The notes beneath the pieces are model-generated. The model saw nothing but the letters and a program-made list of their open reading frames with translations, was not told where the DNA came from and ran no database searches. This document shows, in pieces, positions 20,596 to 28,617 of a stretch of 30,579 nucleotides of DNA. The position numbers and the translations under genes are program-made. The stretch is from Brachionus rotundiformis (taxonomy: Eukaryota > Rotifera > Eurotatoria > Ploima > Brachionidae), in the NCBI GenBank assembly GCA_016802295.1, contig JAESIW010000203.1, positions 718,875 through 749,453 on the forward strand. The letters run 5' to 3'. Each line of letters begins with the position of its first letter. Position 1 is the stretch's first letter.

Positions 20596-21606
20596 TAATT
20601 TATTTAAATGTTTTCTTTTAAGAATGAAAAGCAGAAATTATTTAATCGATAAATTAATATTTTAATAAATCTTTTATTTCTTAATTTATAAATCAGAAAA
20701 AATTTTAACTCTCAAATGATTTTTTTTTTAATAATATTAATTTTGCCATAACATAAATTAATAATTATATATTATATTTTTCATATATCAATTTTTTTTT
20801 GGGAACAAAAGTTAAATGTTTTTCTGGTTATAATATCGACAAAAAACTGTCGATTTTTACCAAACAAGTTGAAGAAGGCATTAAAAGAGACCTTGTCGCA
20901 ATTTAAACAGTTTACCAAAGATTTTTTATTCAAATAAGCACTCAAAACATTTGAGAAAAAATAAAAATTTTTCTAGCATATTTTTTTGGTCAATGTGTTG
21001 AAAAAAACACGAGTTGGTTCGAAGGATATTATGACACCATTCTTGACTTGAGTCGAGTCATGATAATGACAAGATTCTTGGATAATTTATTAGGTTTTGT
21101 CAGATATTTGTTGTTTATTGGGGTTGATTTTTTTGCATTTAAATTGAATTCAGTTTTCTTAGACATTGTATTTGGAAAATTTGAAATCTGTTTACCATCG
21201 ATCTCCCATTAAAACAATATTTTAAATGCCCCTGCAAGACTAATTATCAGCATATGACCAACAAAGATACCTCATAAAATTCAGATTTATAAATATAAAA
21301 AAATGTCAGCCTCAAAACAGACTACTGTAATATACCACTGGTGACTTGTTTTTATTTAAAAAAATTGAAAGATATTTCATTATTTTGCCATTTTTTACCA
21401 TATTTTTTTTGACCAAATAGAATATATTTTTTCTTTTATTCGAAAATGAAACAGAAATTTTATATAATTTTTTAAAACATGAGTTTAAATTAATCATTTA
21501 ACAAAATCAGATTGTATTGTTTAAAACAGTGATAAAAGGCTGTTTGCGTAAATGAAAATAAATAATTTACGTCAACAAAATTATTAAATAATAGCTCAAC
21601 CAAGAC
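20596..21606. other. AT-rich intergenic region
   Basis: No gene recognised. Contains a small perfect hairpin ATCGACA...TGTCGAT at 20835-20854, probably chance. Confidence 0.4.
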
Positions 21607-21614
21607 TATAAATA
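21607..21614 (+). promoter_or_regulatory. TATA box of the EF-hand gene
   Basis: TATAAATA 86 bp before the ATG. With initiation about 30 bp downstream the leader would be about 55 nt. The start context AAACAATGTC is favourable. Confidence 0.6.
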
Positions 21615-21692
21615 AAAGCATTTTGAAAATTTTTAAAGCAAAAAAAATTAGAATAAATTTTCAAGCATCAATTTCTGATTAGGAAATAAACA

Positions 21693-21953
21693 ATGTCTTA
21701 TTACAAGTTCAGAAACATTTCTGGTATGGATAACTCAATTGATAGAAACGAATACACGGCCTACTACCAACAAGAACATCCGTATTCAAGTCCCTTTACT
21801 AACTATTTAAATGCCAATCAAGAATTTTCCCTGGTTGACAGAAACAGAAATGGTCGCATTGATTACCATGAATTTAGAAACGCAGAGCACAGAAAACACG
21901 GCTACTTTCCAGGATATTATAGCTCTAGCCTTTTTGGTCGATACAGCTATTGA
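21693..21953 (+). CDS. Small tyrosine-rich EF-hand protein
   Basis: Single-exon ORF of 86 residues, stop TGA. Residues 49-60 form a canonical EF-hand calcium loop (D-R-N-R-N-G-R-I-D-Y-H-E: ligands at positions 1, 3, 5, 9 and 12, Gly at 6, Ile at 8). Residues 9-20 form a degenerate first loop (Ile at 8 and Glu at 12 kept, acidic ligands at 1 and 3 lost), so it is a paired EF-hand with probably one working site. It has about 14 tyrosines, many in YY pairs, and no signal peptide. The C-terminal end is YFPGYYSSSLFGRYSY. It is flanked by a TATA box and by AATAAA at 22085-22090. Role unknown; calcium sensing or buffering is an inference from the loop only. Confidence 0.85.
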   Translation: MSYYKFRNISGMDNSIDRNEYTAYYQQEHPYSSPFTNYLNANQEFSLVDRNRNGRIDYHEFRNAEHRKHGYFPGYYSSSLFGRYSY

Positions 21954-22387
21954 ATAATGATGACTTGAGTTCACTTCAAATTCACATTTTTCTATTTTTT
22001 ATATATCTTAAATTTTCACATTATAAAATTTAAATTTTTTTGATATTTTTGGCTAATTAAATTTCATAATTTTAATGATAAACTAATAAAAATACATATT
22101 TGGTAAATTTTTTTGGCTTTCAATAAAATTGTTATCAATTTTATAATTTCCAAGAAAAAAAATATGGGAGGCATTAAATCGATCACTGATATTTTTCTAT
22201 CTGTTATTTTACTAAATACCCTTAACTTATATTTATTAATCTGTCTCCTAAATTAAATAAAACAGCAACTAATTTTACTTAAAGTATCTCTTATTTTTAT
22301 TTATTAAATTGATTTAAAAAAAAAAGAATTATAAAAAAATTTCAAACAATTTCAAATAAAATAATATCTTATAAGTTTTTTCTTGGT
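21954..22387 (+). terminator. 3' flank of EF-hand gene with poly(A) signals
   Basis: AATAAA at 22085-22090 and again at 22122-22127; the rest is AT-rich with nothing recognised. Confidence 0.5.
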
Positions 22388-22745
22388 CTAGCTGACAACT
22401 CTCTCTTCCTTATCTGCTTCTGATTGGTACTTTTCACTTTTATAAAGTAAATAAATTGCAGTTGCGCATTGAGGTCCTTTTCTCTTAACTAGGTTGCATC
22501 GATAATCAACTCTTAAACCGGGCTCAGTTTCACTACTTTTCAGAAGAGATTCATTATCTAACCAGTCTTTGGATGCTTCTTGATCGTGGAATGCTCTCTC
22601 ATAGATCCAGTTCTTCCTGGTTCTTTTCTTTTTTTTGGATTCTTGAACCTCGTGTCAAGATTCTGATTCAGAAGTTACATAGTCATCAACTACTCGATAC
22701 TCACTATCAGACTTTTCAATACTTTGATAAAACTTAGATCACATT
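22388..22745 (-). pseudogene. MULE-associated zinc-binding (FLYWCH-like) N-terminal domain relic
   Basis: On the minus strand, 22642-22388 reads RKNWIYERAFHDQEASKDWL, then LRVDYRCNLVKRKGPQCATA and IYLLYKSEKYQSEAD to TAG. The order W...F.x.EA..W, then YRCN..KxxGPQC, then an I/LYLLY strand, is the N-terminal DNA-binding domain found in front of many invertebrate MULE transposases. The terminal His-rich part normally following is missing. Upstream (22745-22650), an acidic stretch with SDSEYRVVDDYVTSESES lies in a different frame and ends in a stop. It is a dead 5' fragment, not contiguous with the MULE C-terminus at 15952. Confidence 0.65.
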
Positions 22746-22889
22746 AGATCATCTTTAAATATCCACAAAAGAAAAACTCTCGCAGTAGATGATTAAAATA
22801 AATCAAGAGATAATTTCAACTGTTCATTAATTAAGTTAAGAGCTATATTCATCATAATCATACTCATCTTCAGTAAATTTAAAGACAAA

Positions 22890-23676
22890 AAACCGACCCT
22901 GTTTATTCTTTTCTTTAGTGACATTGCCTACAGTCTGCCAAAGGAAGTAAAAATTTCTCTGCTTGCGGATTATCTTTGCATATGCATTTCTTTTAATTAC
23001 AAGAACCTCTAAAAAAGAAACTGAGCGTCTCCTTCAAGATTCAATAGAAAAAATTGTTTTGCAAAAAATGGGGACTCAAAATAAATAAAACAAAAACATG
23101 CCACACTACATTCACAAGAGCCAGGTGCGAGAAGCAATTACGAAAGATAATACAAGCTAAATATCAAAATTGAACAAGAAGAGGTACCATTAGAGCAGAA
23201 TCCTACCTTTTTAGGCATCAGACTAGATCCAAAACTTACCTACACAGCACATCTACAAGACGTTATAAAGAAACAGACTCCAAAATTAAATATAATCCGT
23301 AAAATTAAAAGCTTTAAATGGAGTTCATCTCTAAGAATCAATTTAACCCTCTACAAAACTTTAATTCGCTCATTGTTTGACTACTGTTTCATTATTTTAA
23401 ACTCGGGAACAGAAAAAATAAAGCTTACACTACAAAAAATGCTAAACAGGATTCTAAGAATTAAAAAATTTTTTCCTCTTAAAACAAGCATTAATACTAT
23501 ACATAATGTATAGAAGATATTGATAAAATAGAAGATAGATCAAACCAACTATTCATTAAATTTATGAAAACGAGAGGCCAACATGAATTAATCGCAAAAG
23601 AAATGCACGAATACCTTTCTAAAAGACCAAATGAATCACAAAAAAAATTCAGAACAGTTTTTGACAAGCTACAATG
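22890..23676 (+). pseudogene. Non-LTR retrotransposon RT relic with mutated catalytic box
   Basis: Same family as the element at 6885-8110. It begins within RT (LFFSDIAYSLPKEVKISLL), the catalytic FADDL has become LADYL (Asp to Tyr), and after several frameshifts it reads NPTFLGIRLDPKLTY, SSLRINLTLYKTLIRSLFDY and LQKMLNRILRIKKFFPLK, stopping at TGA 23674-23676. The 5' part of the element is absent. It is followed by a T-rich 3' UTR ending in GCCTATGAGGCTGA and a TAA-type tail (about 23800-23825). Confidence 0.88.
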
Positions 23677-23839
23677 ATAATTTTAAATTTTTACTCAAAG
23701 TTTTCAATATAACTTAACCTAAATTATATTTTATTTTATTTTTTTTTTATTTTTTAGTTTTATTTTTTTTTACTCAATTTTAAATTTGCCTATGAGGCTG
23801 AAATTAATAATAACAATAATAATTAGTTACAAAATATTC

Positions 23840-23932
23840 CTAACAGGCTGGCTGAAAAGAATGCTCTACGCCGTTCGGAACTGCCAAGAGGAACATTCCC
23901 TCTAAATTATATATTAAATAAATAAATAAATA
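23840..23932 (+). mobile_element. Severely 5'-truncated LINE 3' end with (AAAT)n tail
   Basis: A less AT-rich block (about 23846-23902, containing GAATGCTCTACGCCGTTCGG) followed by an (AAAT)n tail at about 23915-23932, immediately after the TAA-tailed end of the preceding element. Best explained as a second, very short 5'-truncated insertion. It could instead be extra 3' UTR of the same element. Confidence 0.5.
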
Positions 23933-24972
23933 GTGACAAAAAAACTCAGGATACATAAATATTTATTATTAGAGACAGTTAATTAACCAAATTAATCGAA
24001 TAAATAATATTATGAATAGAAAAAATAAAATAATATATTTTATTAAGTGATTGTTTAAGTAATGTAAGAGATCGATTAATAATACCCCAAAAATTAATAA
24101 ATTTTAAAGATTGTGAGCTATTTTCTTACAAATAAAATAAGTTAAGACTCTAATTACTTTTTTGTCTATGATACTAAATGCATTATTAAAAAGATATATT
24201 TATAAATAATAATAAAAATATAATTTAGCTACAGAAAGCAGGCTTGCGGCTTTACTCTTAGGAAGACATCTAAATACATAAAAATCTAATTCCATTTACA
24301 AAGTTATTAATAAAATTTCTTAATAGGTACAAATTTAACTTAAAGTAAGTTTAAATATTAGATAAAGATATCTAGAATTTTAAAAGGCCCTTCAGCTTCT
24401 AAATTTTGAGCGTGATCTTACGTAAGTATTATAAAAAATGGTTATTTTTTTATTAATTTTGACAATTATGAAATAAATTAATTCTGGTTAATTCGATTTT
24501 TAAATTCATAGTTTTTTTTGATAAATACATTTATAACTAAACAACAATTTAAATGAAATCTAACTTAAAATTTATCATTAAATAATATTTCAAGACAACA
24601 ATGAAATTCATGATCCAGAAAGTTAAAATATTTTAAGAATTTAAATTTGTTTTATTGTTTTATTCATTTTATTTTTTTGTAATCTAGATTTTAAATAATT
24701 TTGTCTATTATTTATTGATTAAAATGAGTGAATTTTTCTTTTTTTTTAATTATAAAAAAAATCAATTTAAAACAATGTCTTGGTCAATTATGGTAACATT
24801 ATAATTTTTTCCAAATGTGAAAATTTCTCTTAAATGATTTAAGTGCAAATCAAATCCAATTAAATATTTAATTAGATTTCGTTTAAATACAAATATTTTT
24901 TACCTTTTTAAAGCTCTTTATTAGGCAATCAAATTAAATTTTAATTTTTGAAATAAAATACTGGTTGATATT
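23933..24972. other. AT-rich spacer and 3' flank of trypsin 3
   Basis: No gene recognised across about 1 kb. A minus-strand AATAAA at 24922-24917 lies 50 bp after the trypsin-3 stop and is its likely poly(A) signal. Confidence 0.45.
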
Positions 24973-26162
24973 TCAATATTTTATTATTATAAATTTAATA
25001 ACAAAAATATTTACAAAAAAATTCAAATAATTAAAACAAGTATTATTTGAACTATTAATAAAGTAAAAATTTTTAGCTAACTTGGTTTTGTTTGCCAAAG
25101 AAATCTCCTTTATCCAAGAAAGATACGAACCAACTTTGGTGTAAACACCTGCTAGACCAGGCTCCGCGCACCCGATACCGAACGATGTAATACCAATAAG
25201 AATAAATTTTTGCTTTTGGCCTATCTTGTCTTTGATGAAAAGAGGTCCACCTGAGTCCCCTTGGCACGAATCTTTGCCTCCTTCCAGCTCCCCTGCGCAC
25301 AGATAGCCTGACCAGTCTTTTATTCCATGATACAAGGAAATAAATGAACAAGCAGACGCGTCATAAAGCTTTACTTGAACATTATTCAACTTCTTGGAAA
25401 CACTTCCAATTACTGAGGTTTTTCCCCATCCAGCTGTCCACACCGGCACGTTCCTTTCTACTGGATATTTTTCATATTCCGGAAGGCACGCTGGCTGAAT
25501 TTTGTCACTAAACTCTACCTCTTCTTGCAAACGAATTACTGCTATGTCATTTCTAAGCTGACTGTAATTGTAGTGCTAGTACAATAGAGTAAATTAAATC
25601 TTCCCAGAGATTACTTACTTGAGTAAATGAGCTTATTTTCTGCCCTGGCAAAGAGTATGTTCCATCTAGTATGGAACTTATATCATGAACTCCAAGATAA
25701 ACAGTGTACATAGACTCATAGGTTGGATAAAAAGTGTTTGGAGTAACTTTCTTTACATAACGAGTGAAAAAGTCCGGTCCATAGCTTACCTCGGTGACCA
25801 GACAATGAGCAGCAGTCACAACCGTGTCATGGTTAATCAAGGTGCCCCCGCAGATTGAAAATTTGGTCGACTGATAGACCTGGTTCTGCAATGAATAATA
25901 AAATTTATAGTTAAAAACCACTAAGGCTATAGATGGCCAACTAAATGGTATGGCTTCTTGGCCGCCTATTATTTTGGTGCTAAGCTCAATGTTTATCCTG
26001 CCGCATACTATTGAAAAAAATGGTTATCTTTTAATATGAAAATTTATCATTTATTCATGTACTGTCACAGTTTGGAAGAATATCGCACTGATTTGTATTG
26101 TTGTGACTTTGCCTGGTCTCTACTAAGAAAACAAGGATAAGCAACAACAACTCAAATTTCAT
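24973..26162 (-). CDS. Trypsin-like serine protease, paralog 3 (three exons, intact)
   Basis: Exons on the minus strand: 26162-26063, 26007-25619, 25575-24973; introns of only 55 and 43 bp; 363 residues, TGA stop. Signal peptide MKFELLLLILVFLVETRQS, then a pro-region with CDILPNCDS and CG. Activation after Lys45 (TK/IIGG). Catalytic His101 (TAAHC), Asp173 (RNDIAVIRL) and Ser271 (CQGDSGGPL); Asp265 in the S1 pocket predicts cleavage after Lys/Arg. All conserved disulfide cysteines (pro-region to QPAC, 42-58, 168-182, 191-220) are present. It has the same extra loop between TAAHC and YLGVH as its paralogs. After YTKVGSYLSWI, a 40-residue extension ends in FVNIFVIKFIIIKY, preceded by NSSNNT, which suits a GPI anchor site or tail anchor. 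It is the most conventional member and probably a secreted or surface-tethered digestive or processing protease. Confidence 0.93.
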
Positions 26163-26232
26163 TATATTTTTTAAAATTATTTTTAAGAAATAAATGGAAT
26201 AAAGTAAGAAATAGTTATGTAATAGTGAGGTA

Positions 26233-26242
26233 TTTTTATATA
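26233..26242 (-). promoter_or_regulatory. TATA box of trypsin 3
   Basis: TATATAAAAA on the minus strand about 75 bp before the ATG, a spacing very similar to that of the EF-hand gene. Confidence 0.5.
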
Positions 26243-26642
26243 ATGAATTAATTTTTAAGTTAATTAGTTGAAATTTAAAATTGAAATTATGCAAGAGATG
26301 GCATTCAATCTGAAGGAATCGATTTGGAATTTTTCCTTTTAAACAAAAAGAATTTATAATTGTTTTCTGCATGGATAATAAATTCTTTTATTTTTGTTTA
26401 TTATTTTTTAAATTTTGAATTCATAATTTTTAAATATTTCAATGAATTACGACAAATACAGTTGTCATCATAAATGAGCTGCTTTTTTCTTATTTTTTTA
26501 TCGTAATAAAAATATTTTCAAAACTTTAATTTAATTCGTATTTTTTCAACATATAAGTTAAAATTTTTTATTTTTATTTGGAAAAAAAATAAACACATGG
26601 TAAATAAATATAAAAGATTTCTTTAAAGCCTTTAATGCAAAA
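26243..26642. other. AT-rich upstream region of trypsin 3
   Basis: No gene or repeat could be supported. Confidence 0.4.
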
Positions 26643-26855
26643 TTAAAGTATAAAATTAAAGGAAAATTTGTTTAAATAGACATTTTTCATGTAAATGGGA
26701 AAATAAAAAAGATGCATTTGGCATAAATTAAAAGATGAATGGTCTGATAGTATTACCAGAAACGCATGCCTGGTTAAAGTTTGATTCCTAAATTTTATCG
26801 CATTCAAGTGACCATCGATTATCAAGCAATGCTTGCATAGAGATACCGCTTTCAT
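26643..26855 (-). pseudogene. Tc1/mariner transposase relic
   Basis: The minus-strand frame reads KHCLIIDGHLNAIKFRNQTL, then HAFLVILSDHSSFNL. This matches the block of Tc1-type transposases that reads vIDGxLNAxxYRDEIL...HvxPxxxxHxxFxxMQDNA, which leads into the second catalytic Asp. Here the QDNA itself is replaced (CQMHLF), and the rest of the transposase and the terminal repeats are not visible. A short, dead fragment. Confidence 0.6.
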
Positions 26856-27169
26856 GCTTATTTCATAGTTTAAAATTTTATTTTTATTGACTAAATTAAT
26901 TATTCATTGATAAAATTTTAAAGTTTTTATCTTAAGTCTCATTTTTATGTGCTTGTTTTGTTCATTGATTAACCTTGGTCAAATTAATTTTTTCTTAGCT
27001 AAAACTTTCTCTAGTGTGAAGGGTTAGATTTTTTTCTCCTAATACTTTATAAAATCTCGAATTAGGATCCTTTTGTTCTTGATATATTGACTCATTGGCA
27101 ATGGCTCCCTTCTACTGTATTGTCATAAGGCCTAATTATCTATTTGTTATTAATGGCAAATCATCTGCA
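26856..27169. other. AT-rich spacer, possibly decayed RTE sequence
   Basis: No clear feature. The RTE-like frame at 27225-27305 may have continued here on the minus strand but is no longer readable. Confidence 0.35.
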
Positions 27170-27800
27170 ATTGTAAATGAACAAAGCTTGAAAAAGAAAA
27201 TATAGTAGATTAGTAGTTGCTAACTCCCATTGCATGTCCCTCGGGATCGATAAAGGAATTGAACAGTGTTGGAGATAGAACACATCCTTGAAAAACTACT
27301 GTACACACGGCATATTGAAGTTTATGATCAAATTAAAATGATCATGCTCAAAAATTATTTTTAAAATAAGTTTTTAAATTGTTTTAGCAAAAAAAAATTT
27401 AATGCAGAATCACATTTTCAAATTAAACATACAATGTTAAACTTTATTTATTAACTTTATTTTGTATGTCTGCAAATTTCTGCAAAAATTTTATGCATGC
27501 AGAATTTTGCACAATAGTTTGCTATGGCTTAACATGTTTTGTTACACATAAAAATCTATCTCTGCATTAAATTTTTCAGAAAAAATATTCTAAAAAATTC
27601 TTTAAAAAATAATTTTTGAGCATGATCATTAAAATTTGATCTCAAACGTCAATATGCCGTACACACTTTGAAGCTTTCAGATTTTCCAGAATTACATTAC
27701 ACTCGAAATTCTCATAGAAAAGATTCACTATGTTAACTATCTAGATATTCAAAGCATCTCTATTTTTGTCCAGAATTATTCTACAGAAAACTCTGCTTGC
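27170..27800 (-). pseudogene. RTE-like reverse transcriptase core relic, split by a MITE
   Basis: On the minus strand, 27725-27661 reads FYENFECNV and a SESFKV block, and 27305-27225 reads TVVFQGCVLSPTLFNSFID. Together they match the contiguous RTE/BovB-type block L(Y)xNxxCxV...SExFxVxTGVRQGCxLSPxLFNxFI. The two halves are separated exactly by the MITE at 27307-27660; removing it with one copy of the 4-bp flanking repeat restores one frame across the junction. Stops elsewhere and the missing YADD box show the copy is dead. Confidence 0.72.
27307..27660. mobile_element. 354-bp MITE with ~100-bp inverted repeats, nested in RTE relic
   Basis: Left end ACGGCATATTGA (27307-27318) is matched by its complement at 27649-27660. 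Further in, ATGATCATGCTCAAAAATTA near 27338-27357 is mirrored near 27609-27630, and TTTAATGCAGA near 27400 is mirrored near 27561, giving imperfect inverted repeats of about 100 bp. Flanks carry ACAC on both sides (27303-27306, 27661-27664), a likely 4-bp target duplication. No ORF. Superfamily not assigned. Confidence 0.82.
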
Positions 27801-27879
27801 TTTTGGTAGCAGTTTATTAAATTCCACATTCAACTTGAAGTCAATTCACAGATAAACATCTTCTTCCATCTTCATCTAC

Positions 27880-28190
27880 CAGTGGAGCATCCGAGGCATC
27901 TACAATTCTGTCTGTTGGCATTCTCAATACATAACCTAGCAACTTAAGTCGTCCAAATGTTGCATATTGACTCAGTCCACAATCTACTGTACAGCTCCTC
28001 ATTTGTAATAACTTTTTGATAGAGGACTTGCAAAAAATACTTCGTTTTTTTGTAGATTTCTGTTAGTCATTTTCCAACATTCACACTCATTTAGCAATAC
28101 AGATATAACAATACTAAGATACAGGAAGCAGAGCTTTATATATGCGAGTAACGAGCCGTTATTTTATAACAAGGGTTTGAAACATTGATG
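27880..28190 (-). pseudogene. RTE-like RT C-terminal relic
   Basis: On the minus strand, about 28170-28090 reads KLCFLYLSIVISVLLNECEC and WKMT, and about 27965-27890 reads FGRLKLLGYVLRMPTDRI. These match the two C-terminal blocks of RTE/craniate-type RTs (LYxxxxxPvLLYGcExWxlT and RRLxxxGHVxRM). It lies upstream, in minus orientation, of the RT core at 27170-27800, the reverse of the order within one element. It therefore comes from a second tandem or rearranged copy. Confidence 0.6.
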
Positions 28191-28617
28191 GGCTTAGTTC
28201 AAAAAGGGTAGAGGAGGTTTAATTTTGATATATTTATTTTTCAAATTGGAAATGAAATAAGATTATAAAATATCAAATAAATACGAAAGTGTTTAATTAA
28301 TTTTTGTTTGATTTTGATCGTTTGGCTTACTAAAAGTTTTTTAAATAATTTAAATATAATTTTTATCGTTTTTAAATTGGTAATTTCGTCGTTCCAACTA
28401 AAGCAATTATCTTAAAATTTAATGGGAATATTGTGTGGGAAATTACCGTCGTCATGTAAAAATTTAATTTTCGATCAATCTCATCTGCACTGGACATTAT
28501 AATTAGTAAGTTTACCACTTATTCTAAATTATTTTTTTTTCAAATTTCTTCAGTCATATTTTCATATTTAAAACTTTGCATATTTTATGTAAAATAGGTA
28601 TTAGTTTAGTCAAAAGA
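28191..28617. other. AT-rich region before the terminal LINE ORF
   Basis: May contain the 5' UTR of the LINE that starts at 28618; no boundary or target-site duplication could be seen. Confidence 0.4.

Noticed and set aside
20835..20854. Perfect 7-bp hairpin ATCGACA/TGTCGAT
   Set aside because: Isolated and short; expected by chance in a 30-kb AT-rich window.
21010..21030. GGTTCGAAGG, like a tRNA B-box
   Set aside because: No A-box, acceptor stem or cloverleaf can be drawn around it.
25073..25351. Arg-rich 92-residue minus-strand ORF
   Set aside because: Out-of-frame shadow of trypsin 3 exon 3.
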